Shown here piece by piece: positions 10,038 to 18,145 of a stretch of DNA of 64,000 nucleotides. The notes under the pieces are model-generated. The model made no database searches, was not told the origin of the DNA, and worked only from the letters and a program-made list of their open reading frames with translations. The stretch lies in contig CACFMO010000003.1 in NCBI GenBank assembly GCA_902567495.1, positions 1 through 64,000 of the forward strand. Reading direction: 5' to 3'. Each line of letters opens with the position of its first letter. Position 1 is the stretch's first letter. The position numbers and the translations under genes are program-made. The DNA is from an uncultured Pelagibacteraceae bacterium (lineage in GTDB: Bacteria > Pseudomonadota > Alphaproteobacteria > Pelagibacterales > Pelagibacteraceae).

Positions 10038-10057
10038 AGAAACTATATTTAGTTTCT
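10038..10057. other. perfect inverted repeat in the gcrA leader
   Basis: AGAAACTA (10038-10045) and TAGTTTCT (10050-10057) are exact reverse complements around a four-base loop. The repeat ends six bases before the gcrA ATG, so it could be an operator palindrome or an mRNA hairpin that limits ribosome access. It has no U-tract. Confidence 0.5.
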
Positions 10058-10063
10058 TAGAAT

Positions 10064-10561
10064 ATGAGTTGGACACAAGAAAAAGAAGAAAAATTAAGAC
10101 AATTGTGGGAAAAAGGCCATACAGCAAGCCAAATAGCAGAGATTCTAGGTGATACTACAAGGAACGCTGTTATTGGAAAAGCTCACAGACTTAAACTTGC
10201 TGCTAGAGCTCCTAATAAAAAATCAGTAGCTCAGAAAAAAGAAGTTTCTAATGTTCAAAATAGAAACGATAAACAGATCAGTAGAAAATCTAGATTTAAA
10301 TCAATTCTTTTAGATAAAAACTTTGAACCTGAGAATCCAAAAAAACTTGAAGAATTAGGTGATAATAATTGCAGATGGCCCATAGGTCATCCAGATCAAG
10401 AAGGCTTTTATTTCTGCGGTAGATCTCCAATTGAAGGATTTTCTTATTGTAAATTGCACGTGCTTTACGCATTCCAGCCTAAAAATCAAAAAGAGGAGCT
10501 CATAGATAAAGAAGATGATGTTCCAGAATTTATTGAGAAAAAAGTTAAAGCTTCTAAGTAA
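10064..10561 (+). CDS. gcrA: GcrA cell-cycle regulator
   Basis: Alphaproteobacterial regulator that binds sigma-70 RNA polymerase and, in Caulobacter, acts at promoters methylated by CcrM. The N-terminal helix-turn-helix MSWTQEKEEKLRQLWEKG...AVIGKAHRL is almost canonical. The C-terminal polymerase-binding part has the conserved CRWPIGHP and YFCG...YCKLH stretches. 165 residues. A perfect 8-bp inverted repeat precedes the start. Confidence 0.93.
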   Translation: MSWTQEKEEKLRQLWEKGHTASQIAEILGDTTRNAVIGKAHRLKLAARAPNKKSVAQKKEVSNVQNRNDKQISRKSRFKSILLDKNFEPENPKKLEELGDNNCRWPIGHPDQEGFYFCGRSPIEGFSYCKLHVLYAFQPKNQKEELIDKEDDVPEFIEKKVKASK

Positions 10562-10613
10562 TTCCTTAATAAAACCTTAACAATACTTTAATATAACAAT
10601 CAGGAGACAAAAT

Positions 10614-10841
10614 ATGAATAAAATAACTATAAAATATCTTAAATGGACAAGTACGTTTTTAACCTTATTTGGAATATTGGCATTCTATTTAGATTACTAT
10701 CCTTACAGCATGATACCTCACGGACTTGGTATTATTGGATGGACAGTTGTAGGAACCATAACAAAGGATAAACCGCTACTTACAAACTTTGCATTGCAAA
10801 TACCTATAATGTTTGCGGGTATAATAAAGTATTCGATATAG
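10614..10841 (+). CDS. small membrane protein of unknown function
   Basis: 75 residues with two or three hydrophobic stretches (about 13-27, 36-48 and 58-72). A good ribosome binding site (AGGAG, six bases before the ATG) supports the start. It ends four bases before arsC and so may be co-transcribed with arsC and aqpS. I do not recognise the family; a role in the arsenic pair is only suggested by position. Confidence 0.65.
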   Translation: MNKITIKYLKWTSTFLTLFGILAFYLDYYPYSMIPHGLGIIGWTVVGTITKDKPLLTNFALQIPIMFAGIIKYSI

Positions 10842-10845
10842 ATTT

Positions 10846-11280
10846 ATGAGGAATATTTTGTTTGTGTGCACAGGCAATTCAGCAAGAAGTATTCTTGCAG
10901 AAGCTTTGATCAATAAAAATTATAGTTTAAAATTTAAAGCTTTTAGCGCAGGTAGCAATCCAACAGGGAAAATAAACCCTAATATAAAAAAATATTTAGA
11001 AAAAAAAAATTTCGATATATCAAATTATTCTTCAAAGAATTTTGACCAGTTTTTAAAAAATAAAATAAAAATTCATCAAGTTATAACAGTTTGTAACAAT
11101 GCCCATAATGAGGTCTGTCCGGTCTGGCCTGAAAAAAAAGATATAATTCATTGGGATATTGAAGACCCAGTTGAAAAAATTAAATCTGCTAGTTCTGATA
11201 CAGAGATTGAAAAAGTAATTGATGAAACTTATGAAATATTATCTAATAAGATTAAAGAATGGGTCTCAAATGAAGAATAA
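10846..11280 (+). CDS. arsC: arsenate reductase, low-molecular-weight phosphatase family
   Basis: Reduces arsenate to arsenite. The N-terminal P-loop CTGNSARS and the paired redox cysteines in TVCNNAHNEVCPVW are the marks of the LMW-phosphatase-type ArsC; they distinguish it from protein tyrosine phosphatases, which lack the second and third cysteines. The following IIHWDIEDP is also typical. 144 residues. Overlaps aqpS by 11 bases. Confidence 0.85.
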   Translation: MRNILFVCTGNSARSILAEALINKNYSLKFKAFSAGSNPTGKINPNIKKYLEKKNFDISNYSSKNFDQFLKNKIKIHQVITVCNNAHNEVCPVWPEKKDIIHWDIEDPVEKIKSASSDTEIEKVIDETYEILSNKIKEWVSNEE

Positions 11281-11923
11281 AATATTTGTTGGTGAATTTA
11301 TAGGAAGTTGTTTTTTAGTCATGATAATTGTTGGCTCAGGTTTAATGGCTGAAAACTTAAGTAATGACGTTGCTGTGATGTTAATTGCAAACACAATAGC
11401 AACAGGAGCAGGTTTATTTGTGCTTATTACAGTATTTGCTGATGTATCAGGAGCTCACTTTAATCCATTTGTAAGTATTGCCATGACAATAACGGGAAAA
11501 TTAAAAAAGAAACTGCTACCCTACTATATCATTGCTCAATTGATTGGTTGCTTGATTGGTGTTGGTTTAGCCAATTTCTTTTTTGAACATGACTTTTATG
11601 AATTATCTACTAAATCAAGAGATGGAATTTACATATTCACATCTGAAGTAATAGCAACATTAGGGCTTATAATAATAATTTTTGGCTCTATGAAGTCAGG
11701 AAAAATTGCTGTTGCTGCTAGTGTTGGTCTTTATATTACAGCTGGTTACTGGTTTACTTCGTCTACTTCTTTTGCAAATCCAGCTGTTGCGATTGCTAGA
11801 ACTTTTACAGAATCGTTTACTGGTATTAGTTATTTAAACACTCCTTATTATATCTTAGCTGAACTTGTAGGAATGTTAATTGCTGTATTTATTGTTAAAA
11901 AGTTATTTTTAGTGAAAAATTGA
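11270..11923 (+). CDS. aqpS: aquaglyceroporin, AqpS-like, probable arsenite channel
   Basis: Six-helix major intrinsic protein of about 217 residues. The two half-loops are HFNPFVS (NPF instead of NPA) and FANPAVAIAR. The arginine that normally follows the second NPA is replaced by valine, the feature described for Sinorhizobium AqpS, which lets arsenite leave the cell after ArsC has reduced arsenate. The chosen ATG at 11270 lies inside the arsC end and begins at MKNKIFVGEFIG, the usual MIP start; a frame extension to 11219 is not family-like. Substrate is inferred from motif and neighbour. Confidence 0.75.
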   Translation: MKNKIFVGEFIGSCFLVMIIVGSGLMAENLSNDVAVMLIANTIATGAGLFVLITVFADVSGAHFNPFVSIAMTITGKLKKKLLPYYIIAQLIGCLIGVGLANFFFEHDFYELSTKSRDGIYIFTSEVIATLGLIIIIFGSMKSGKIAVAASVGLYITAGYWFTSSTSFANPAVAIARTFTESFTGISYLNTPYYILAELVGMLIAVFIVKKLFLVKN

Positions 11924-12059
11924 AAAATACAAAACTTGCCAATCGGATAATTTTAATTAAAAAATATTAAAAATTTGTAAACTACAGGTTGTATAAAATT
12001 AACTTTTAGATTTATGAATTCTGTGATTAAATTAATCAACTAATAATCTGGAGGTAAAA

Positions 12060-12269
12060 ATGGGAAAAAAACTAAAAAAAAATGAGAAGAAAAAAACAAA
12101 AATTTTAAAAGCAATTGATAGACTGAAAAATAAAATTAAGGCCAAAGAAAAAAAATTGTCAAAAGTTAATATTAAAATTGCTGGTTTAGAAAAAAAGGTT
12201 GCAGAAAAAAAAGCAAAAAAGCTTGCTAAGAAAAATGCAGAGAAGTCTCCTGCATCTATAAATAATTAA
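12060..12269 (+). CDS. lysine-rich small protein, unknown function
   Basis: 69 residues of which 26 are lysine, with leucines, isoleucines and alanines spaced as in a helix or coiled coil from about 10 to 60. A strong Shine-Dalgarno sequence (GGAGGT, five bases before ATG) makes translation likely. It could bind nucleic acid or polyphosphate through its charge, but no family is recognised. A hairpin follows 15 bases after the stop. Confidence 0.6.
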   Translation: MGKKLKKNEKKKTKILKAIDRLKNKIKAKEKKLSKVNIKIAGLEKKVAEKKAKKLAKKNAEKSPASINN

Positions 12270-12283
12270 TATCAAAAAATTGT

Positions 12284-12316
12284 CTTTCTCCCTTCTCTTA
12301 AATAAGAGGGAGAAAG
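12284..12316. other. hairpin after the lysine-rich gene
   Basis: CTTTCTCCC (12284-12292) pairs perfectly with GGGAGAAAG (12308-12316); an inner TCTTA/TAAGA adds five pairs, leaving a three-base bulge and a two-base loop. No U-run follows on the plus strand; on the minus strand the stem is followed, after ACAA, by TTTTTT. It may end minus-strand transcripts or protect the 3' end of the upstream mRNA. Confidence 0.55.
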
Positions 12317-12362
12317 TAGTGAATTAACAAGATTTAACGGGGATAATAACGATTTAAACATC

Positions 12363-12407
12363 AAATTTTGTTAAGACTTCTTTTAAAGAAACTAAGTAAC
12401 AAAATTT
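12363..12407. other. long AT-rich hairpin with T-tract
   Basis: AAATTTTGTTA (12363-12373) pairs with TAACAAAATTT (12397-12407), and inside it TTCTTT (12378-12383) pairs with AAAGAA (12385-12390). A T-run spans 12405-12410, so on the plus strand this resembles an intrinsic terminator with an unusually AT-rich double stem. The nested shape could also belong to a small RNA. Confidence 0.5.
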
Positions 12408-12479
12408 TTTAATTATTATTAAAGTTTTATGAATTTAAACATTATATCTTATAAAGAGATATATATTTGATTTATAATG

Positions 12480-12512
12480 AAATACGCTCGATAAATTTTA
12501 CCGAGCGTATTT
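12480..12512. other. 11-bp stem inverted repeat
   Basis: AAATACGCTCG (12480-12490) is the exact reverse complement of CGAGCGTATTT (12502-12512), with an 11-base loop. Its GC content is well above the surrounding spacer. The tail TTTG is short for a terminator. A TATAAT sits directly upstream (12473-12478), which would place a transcription start inside the repeat. Confidence 0.55.
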
Positions 12513-12624
12513 TGAGGGAAACGTAATAAATTAATTAAAATAAATATTAAGGAAGTCTCATAATTAATTAATAATATAGAAATGCTAAAAAAATATTTAA
12601 ATTAAGTTAAAGATTTATTAATTT

Positions 12625-14130
12625 TCAAGAATAAATGATATTAGAGTCGACATTCATCTCTCTTGCCAGGTTTTTAAGTCTTTTAGTTACTTGTTTTGAG
12701 ACTATATCACTATGATTGTTAGGTATTTTCAAAAAAATAGTCTTATTTCGTTTATAAATTTTAAATTCATCTAACAACAACGAAGACATGCTAGTAAGTG
12801 ACTCTGCTAATCTTAAAGCAGATCCCACTTGCTTTGAGGATAAAATCTCGTTGTTATTTAATAAGGATAGAAACTCATAATCCGGGTTATATTTTAAGCC
12901 ACAATGTCTCCAAAAACTTGCTGATGCAACTTTTACCCTATCTTTATGATTTAGTTTTAGTAATGGAGTATTTAATACTTCCATAAAAACTAACTCTGCT
13001 TTTTGAAAAGCGCCTAGGCCCCAATCCATTTTACTTAAGATACAAGCCAAAGTTAGTAATCTTCGATTAAAATATTCGTTGTCTTCAAATAATGGTGAAA
13101 TAAAATTAAAATATTTCTCAAAACTCTTTCCATAGTCCCCTTTTTTAAATGATATACCATCAGTTTTTAATTTGAAAATTTCATCCTCGCTCACTCCTTG
13201 GTTTATAATTGTATTCATATGCCCCTCTCTCAGTCCACTGATTGAGCAAATAACTTTTGAGGGGCTTGCTGCTTCAATTATTTCGTTAAGTATTATAGAG
13301 CTAAAAGGTAAATAGGGGGTTCTAGATTTAGTAATATATTCCAGTGATTTCAAAGATGATTTATTAAATTTTGAAATCCTATTTAAGTAATTAACTGCTA
13401 CATCTTTTGAGAGTTTGTATTGATGTAAAATATGTAATGGGTGTTTTTCTTTAAAGAGATGATATTTAAATAATGATCTCCAAGTCCCTCCTACCAAATA
13501 AATATTTTTAAATTTCTTTTTAGAAAGCCATTTTTCATCTCTTAAAAGTTTTCTAACATATTTTCCCAAACTTTTTTTTTTTATAATAGGATTATTTTTA
13601 AGTCTTAATACTCCAAGAGGTAAAGAGGTTGTTTCAATAATTTGATTTTTAGAAACCCTGGCAAGTTCTAAACTTCCACCTCCTAAATCCGCAACTAGTC
13701 CATCTACTTCATCAAATCCTATTATTACACCGTTTGCTGATGTTCTTGCTTCTTCCTCGCCAGATAATACTAGTGGTTTTTTATTAAATATTTTTTCAAT
13801 TTCTCTTAAAAATTCACTTGCATCAGTGGCCTCTCTAAAAGCTGCTGTAGCAATAATTTCTAAATCTTGAACGTCTGAAATATCTAAAATTTCTTTAAAT
13901 CTATTTAAAACTTTTAAAGAACTTTTAATTCCATCAGGATTTAATTTTTTAGATTTATCTAAATTTTTTCCAAGTTTGCAGACTGCTTTTTCATTAAAAA
14001 CTGGAATTGGAGAAATTTTAAAATTGTCATATATGAGCATTCTTACTGAGTTTGATCCAAGATCTATTATGGCTTGTTTAGACTTTTTATTAGACTGAAA
14101 TTTAAAAAGATTTTTAAATTCTGGTTTCAT
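12625..14130 (-). CDS. ppx: exopolyphosphatase / guanosine pentaphosphate phosphohydrolase
   Basis: Releases phosphate from polyphosphate ends, or converts pppGpp to ppGpp. 501 residues: the actin-like ATPase fold start QAIIDLGSNSVRMLIYD, the ATAAFREATDA segment, the LADLGGGSLEL-type phosphate loop and a C-terminal helical region are those of the Ppx/GppA family. It overlaps the end of ppk by 4 bases, so polyphosphate synthesis and breakdown are encoded in one operon. Confidence 0.92.
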   Translation of the reverse strand: MKPEFKNLFKFQSNKKSKQAIIDLGSNSVRMLIYDNFKISPIPVFNEKAVCKLGKNLDKSKKLNPDGIKSSLKVLNRFKEILDISDVQDLEIIATAAFREATDASEFLREIEKIFNKKPLVLSGEEEARTSANGVIIGFDEVDGLVADLGGGSLELARVSKNQIIETTSLPLGVLRLKNNPIIKKKSLGKYVRKLLRDEKWLSKKKFKNIYLVGGTWRSLFKYHLFKEKHPLHILHQYKLSKDVAVNYLNRISKFNKSSLKSLEYITKSRTPYLPFSSIILNEIIEAASPSKVICSISGLREGHMNTIINQGVSEDEIFKLKTDGISFKKGDYGKSFEKYFNFISPLFEDNEYFNRRLLTLACILSKMDWGLGAFQKAELVFMEVLNTPLLKLNHKDRVKVASASFWRHCGLKYNPDYEFLSLLNNNEILSSKQVGSALRLAESLTSMSSLLLDEFKIYKRNKTIFLKIPNNHSDIVSKQVTKRLKNLAREMNVDSNIIYS

Positions 14131-16253
14131 TTCACCAATCTTAAATTTTGAGGTTTAGCTTTTAAAAGTGACTTACCACGACCTGATAAACTTGGGTTTT
14201 CCATAAAATAGGTATGTGCTGAAAAGCCTTTTTCTTGTTCTTTATGATAGTTTCCTAAGCTATCTAAATACCATGTTTCTGATTTATCTTTAAAGTTGGC
14301 TAACATAATTTGATCTAAAATTTGCTCATGCACAGTATTGTTTTCTATTGGAATTATAATTTCAATTCTTCTATCTAAATTTCTAGGCATTAAATCTGCA
14401 GATGAAATATATACCTGATTCTCTCTAGAGGGCATAGAACTACCATTTGCAAAACAATAAATTCTTGAGTGTTCTAAAAATCTGCCAATAAGGCTTTTTA
14501 CTTTTATATTTTCAGATTGAGCTTTAATTCCAGGTCTTAAGCAACATACGCCTCTTACTGATAAATTTATTTTAACGCCTGCGTTTGAAGCTTCGTAAAA
14601 TTTCTTAATAATTCCAGGGTCTACAAGAGAATTCATTTTTGCCCATATTTCTGCAGGTCTTCCTTTATTTGCATTTGCAATTTCATTTTCAATTTTTTTT
14701 TCAAAGAAATTCCTACTATTTATTGGTGACATAAAGACTTTATTTAATTTTTTTGGTTTTGCATAACCAGTTACATAATTGAAAAATTTTTCAACATCTT
14801 TGGCCAGGTCTTGATTAGAGCTAAACAGTGATAAGTCAGTATAAATTTTTGCATTAATTGGATGATAGTTTCCTGTACCCAAGTGAACATAGCTTCGCGT
14901 TTTAGTTCCCTCTTTTCTTAAAACTAAACTTGCCTTTGCATGCGTTTTGTATTTTGCGAATCCATAAACAATTTGAACGCCAGCTTTCTCTAGTTTCCTA
15001 GATAATTCAATATTAGCTTCCTCATCAAATCGAGCTTTTATTTCTACTACAGCTGTTACAACTTTTCCGTTTTCTGCTGCTCTACTAAGTGCTTTTACAA
15101 TAGGAGAGTCAGGAGTGGTTCGATACAAAGTTTGTTTGATACCGATAACTTTGGGATCTTTTGCTGCAGCTTCTAAAAATTGAATTACTACATCAAATGT
15201 TTCAAAAGGGTGGTGTACAACAAAATCTTTGCTTCTTATAGCTGAAAAAAATTTATTATCAAATTCTTTCAATCTTTCAACTTCTCTAGGATTAAATTTT
15301 TTAAATCTCAGCTTTGGATCTTTCTTTTTACAAATTTCATCTATATCTTGTATTCCAACCAATCCTTCAACCTCATAAATATGATCTTCATCCATTTTAA
15401 ATTTTTTTGAAATAAAATTTAAAAGTTTTTTGTTTGAATTAGTGAGTACTTCGAGTTTAACTACGTTTCCCCTTCTTCTTTTCTTAATTGCTTTTTCAAA
15501 ATATCTCACAAGATCAGCAGCTTCATCATCTATTTCAATTTCGCTGTCTCTAATTATTTTAAACTGCAAACTTGCCTCGATATTATGGTCTGGAAATATT
15601 TCATTAGCAAATTTACAAATTACGTCATCAATTGTGACAAATTCATTTATTGTTTCAGAATTGTTTAGAGATACAAATTTTGGAAGTGCTCTTGGTATAA
15701 CTATAATTGCATTTAGTTCTCTTTTTTTTTTTATTCTAGTCATTCTTAGTAAAATTGCTTGGCCTTTATTTGGTATAAAAGGAAAGGGATGTGATGGGTC
15801 AATGGCAGTAGGTGTTATTATAGGATAAATTGTTTCCTGAAAATATTCTCTTAGATACATAAGATCCTTCTTATTTAGTTCTGATATTTTTCGAATGAAA
15901 ATTTTTTCTTTCGATAGCTCTTTTTTCAACTCTAGGAATGCTTCGTTTTGCTTCTTTAATAGATCTTTAGTTTTTAATACGACCCTATTCAATTGATCCT
16001 CTGCAGTTAATCCATCTGCGCTTAATTCGTCAAAACCATCTTTAATTTGATTAAAAAGTCCAGCGACTCTTACCATAAAAAATTCATCTAAATTTGTACC
16101 TGCGATTGATAAAAATTTTACTCTTTCGAATAGAGGATTTGCTTCATCTTTTGACTCTTCTAAAACACGATCATTAAACTGAAGCCAAGATAATTCTCTG
16201 TTTATGAGTTGATTGCTAATATTAGATTTTTCTGAAAATAATGCTTTCGACAT
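14127..16253 (-). CDS. ppk: polyphosphate kinase 1
   Basis: Polymerises the ATP gamma-phosphate into polyphosphate. 708 residues, with the PPK1 N-terminal start NRELSWLQFNDRVLEE, the middle domain DPSHPFPFIPNKG, and two phospholipase D-like C-terminal domains; the catalytic phospho-histidine lies in YVHLGTGNYH and the second HKD-like region in the final 200 residues. Divergent from a SixA-like gene with only 22 bases between. Confidence 0.95.
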   Translation of the reverse strand: MSKALFSEKSNISNQLINRELSWLQFNDRVLEESKDEANPLFERVKFLSIAGTNLDEFFMVRVAGLFNQIKDGFDELSADGLTAEDQLNRVVLKTKDLLKKQNEAFLELKKELSKEKIFIRKISELNKKDLMYLREYFQETIYPIITPTAIDPSHPFPFIPNKGQAILLRMTRIKKKRELNAIIVIPRALPKFVSLNNSETINEFVTIDDVICKFANEIFPDHNIEASLQFKIIRDSEIEIDDEAADLVRYFEKAIKKRRRGNVVKLEVLTNSNKKLLNFISKKFKMDEDHIYEVEGLVGIQDIDEICKKKDPKLRFKKFNPREVERLKEFDNKFFSAIRSKDFVVHHPFETFDVVIQFLEAAAKDPKVIGIKQTLYRTTPDSPIVKALSRAAENGKVVTAVVEIKARFDEEANIELSRKLEKAGVQIVYGFAKYKTHAKASLVLRKEGTKTRSYVHLGTGNYHPINAKIYTDLSLFSSNQDLAKDVEKFFNYVTGYAKPKKLNKVFMSPINSRNFFEKKIENEIANANKGRPAEIWAKMNSLVDPGIIKKFYEASNAGVKINLSVRGVCCLRPGIKAQSENIKVKSLIGRFLEHSRIYCFANGSSMPSRENQVYISSADLMPRNLDRRIEIIIPIENNTVHEQILDQIMLANFKDKSETWYLDSLGNYHKEQEKGFSAHTYFMENPSLSGRGKSLLKAKPQNLRLVK

Positions 16254-16275
16254 ATATAAATGTTAAATTAAAAAT

Positions 16276-16800
16276 ATGTTTAAATTATATGCGATGAGAC
16301 ACGCTAAATCTAGTTGGGATTTTCCAGATTTAGAAGATCATGACAGGCCATTGAATAAAAGGGGGGTAAATTCAGCAAAATTAATTTGTGAATTTTTTAT
16401 TAAAAATAAGTTAAAATTTGATTTAGTTTATTGCTCATCCTCTAAAAGGACAATACAAACATTAAATATATTGTCAGAAAAAATAAGTTTTAAAAAAATT
16501 ATTAAAAAAAAAGCACTTTATCATGCTAGTGAGGATGAAATTATTCATATCTTAAAACAAACAGGTGATAATTATAAAACTTTACTTTTAATTAATCATG
16601 AACCTTCAATGAGTGAACTAATAAATCGAATTTGTCTTAAAGAAAATTCTGATCAATTTGAAAATTTAAAAAGAAAATTTCCTACTGCAGCCGTTGCTGA
16701 AGTAAACTTTAATTTCAATGATTGGGAGAAGTTATCAAAAGTTAAAGGAAAATTAATATCATTTACAAAACCAAAAGATCTTCAACCATCTAAGGAATAA
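16276..16800 (+). CDS. sixA: SixA-like histidine phosphatase
   Basis: 174-residue histidine phosphatase family protein. The N-terminal catalytic motif is RHAKSSWD (RHG variant used by SixA), followed by the CSSSKRTIQT arginine motif and the second catalytic histidine in LLINHEPSM. SixA removes phosphate from phosphohistidine proteins in E. coli. Placement between ppk and phoB on the opposite strand suggests a link to phosphate control, but the substrate is unknown. Its end overlaps phoB by 19 bases. Confidence 0.82.
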   Translation: MFKLYAMRHAKSSWDFPDLEDHDRPLNKRGVNSAKLICEFFIKNKLKFDLVYCSSSKRTIQTLNILSEKISFKKIIKKKALYHASEDEIIHILKQTGDNYKTLLLINHEPSMSELINRICLKENSDQFENLKRKFPTAAVAEVNFNFNDWEKLSKVKGKLISFTKPKDLQPSKE

Positions 16801-17465
16801 CCGGCAGATCTTACTGTTCTGATAAGATCTTTCTTGCCATCAATATTTATTGCTTTTCTTAGTCTTCTTATATGAACATCTATAGTTCTGGACTCCACAT
16901 AAATATCATCTCCCCATACGGAATTTAAAAGTTGCTCACGCGAATATACTCTTTTTGGATTTTTAATTAAAAAATCAATTATTTTAAATTCTGTAGGACC
17001 AACTATAACTTGCTTATCTGCTCTATAAACTCTTCGTTGAACTCTATCTACTTTTAGATCCTCAAATACTACAACATCAGCAGCAACACTTGGTTTAGAT
17101 CTCTTTAATAAAGCGTTAACTCTTGCAATAAGTTCTTTTTGGCTGAATGGCTTAGTTACGTAGTCATCAGCTCCTGTTTCAAATCCTTTTAGTTTGTCTT
17201 CTTCTTCACCTTTGGCTGTTAACATAATGATTGGGATATTTTTGTGAAGATTGCTTCTTTTCAAATTTTTACAGACTTCAACACCTGAAATATCCGGCAA
17301 CATCCAATCTAATAAAATTAAATCAGGATTTTTCTCCTTTATATTTCTAATAGCTTCTTCTCCATTGACTGCATAATCAACTTTGTGACCCTCTTTTTCT
17401 AAATTGTATTTAAGCAAAGTTACGATGGGCATTTCATCTTCGACAATGAATAAATTTGCCCTCAT
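16782..17465 (-). CDS. phoB: phosphate regulon response regulator PhoB
   Basis: 227 residues: receiver domain (phosphoacceptor Asp in LILLDWMLPDISG, lysine in DYVTKPF) and a C-terminal winged helix (SREQLLNSVWGDDIYVESRTIDVHIRRLR). It is expected to bind Pho boxes such as those upstream of pstS and plcP. One base is shared with the upstream phoU gene; the order pstSCAB-phoU-phoB is classical. Confidence 0.95.
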   Translation of the reverse strand: MRANLFIVEDEMPIVTLLKYNLEKEGHKVDYAVNGEEAIRNIKEKNPDLILLDWMLPDISGVEVCKNLKRSNLHKNIPIIMLTAKGEEEDKLKGFETGADDYVTKPFSQKELIARVNALLKRSKPSVAADVVVFEDLKVDRVQRRVYRADKQVIVGPTEFKIIDFLIKNPKRVYSREQLLNSVWGDDIYVESRTIDVHIRRLRKAINIDGKKDLIRTVRSAGYSLDG

Positions 17466-18145
17466 TATCCTTTTGGTCGGTCTCCCTCTAAATAATCTCC
17501 TGTAATCAGAAAATAAACTTGCTCTGCAATATTAGTTGCATGATCTCCAATCCTCTCAATATTTTTAAGCATGAAAAGTAGTTGGGTTACTTTTTGTATA
17601 TCTTTTTTATTTTTTTCTAAATGCTTTACTGCAGCTTCCATATTACTATTAGTCATTTGATCTATTTCTTCATCAGAATTCCAAACATTTTCTGCTGTAT
17701 CTTTAGCTCTATGTAAATACGAGTTTAAAACTGCATTGACTTGTTTTGATGCTTTTAAACCAGCTATTTCGAAATTTTTAGTAATATCATTAGGTAAATC
17801 AGTTCCAATTTTAGTTAATCGTTTTGAGATGTTTTTTGCTAAATCACCAATTCTCTCTAAGTCTGAAGAAACTTTTAAGGCAACAACTGTTTCTCTTAAA
17901 TCTATTGCCATAGGTTGCCTTAAGGCAATCAAATTTACAACTTGTTCTTCTATATTTATTTCATACTTATCAGTCAATTCGTCATCTTTGATAGATTTTT
18001 CTGCTAAACTAATGTCTTTTTTAACTAAAGATTGAATAGTGTTTTCAAGCTGTTTCTCAACTCCAGTTCCCATTTTCACTATTGTATCTTTTAATAACTG
18101 AAGTTGCTCTTCGTAAGATTTTACAATGTGCGGTTTTTCACTCAT
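17465..18145 (-). CDS. phoU: phosphate transport system regulator PhoU
   Basis: 226 residues forming two repeats of a three-helix bundle; the ERIGDLAKNI and ERIGDHATNIAE metal-binding signatures are both present. PhoU links the Pst transporter to PhoR and keeps the regulon off when phosphate is plentiful. Stop and start overlap by one base with its neighbours, so it lies in the pst operon. Confidence 0.95.
   Translation of the reverse strand: MSEKPHIVKSYEEQLQLLKDTIVKMGTGVEKQLENTIQSLVKKDISLAEKSIKDDELTDKYEINIEEQVVNLIALRQPMAIDLRETVVALKVSSDLERIGDLAKNISKRLTKIGTDLPNDITKNFEIAGLKASKQVNAVLNSYLHRAKDTAENVWNSDEEIDQMTNSNMEAAVKHLEKNKKDIQKVTQLLFMLKNIERIGDHATNIAEQVYFLITGDYLEGDRPKG

Larger units (their letters stand above)
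12270..12624. other. longest gene-free stretch, with three inverted repeats
   Basis: 355 bases with no convincing coding sequence between the lysine-rich gene (+) and ppx (-, whose 3' end it meets). It contains three long inverted repeats listed separately. A TATAAT lies at 12473-12478 on the plus strand. It may hold terminators, one or more small RNAs, or both; sequence alone does not decide. Confidence 0.6.

Noticed and set aside
12430..12471. A 13-codon frame starting ATGAATTTAAAC in the large spacer
   Set aside because: No ribosome binding site, very short, and composition equals the surrounding spacer.
16254..16275. Possible Pho box between ppk and sixA
   Set aside because: The 22-base gap contains ATGTTAAATTAAA but not two half sites 11 bases apart.
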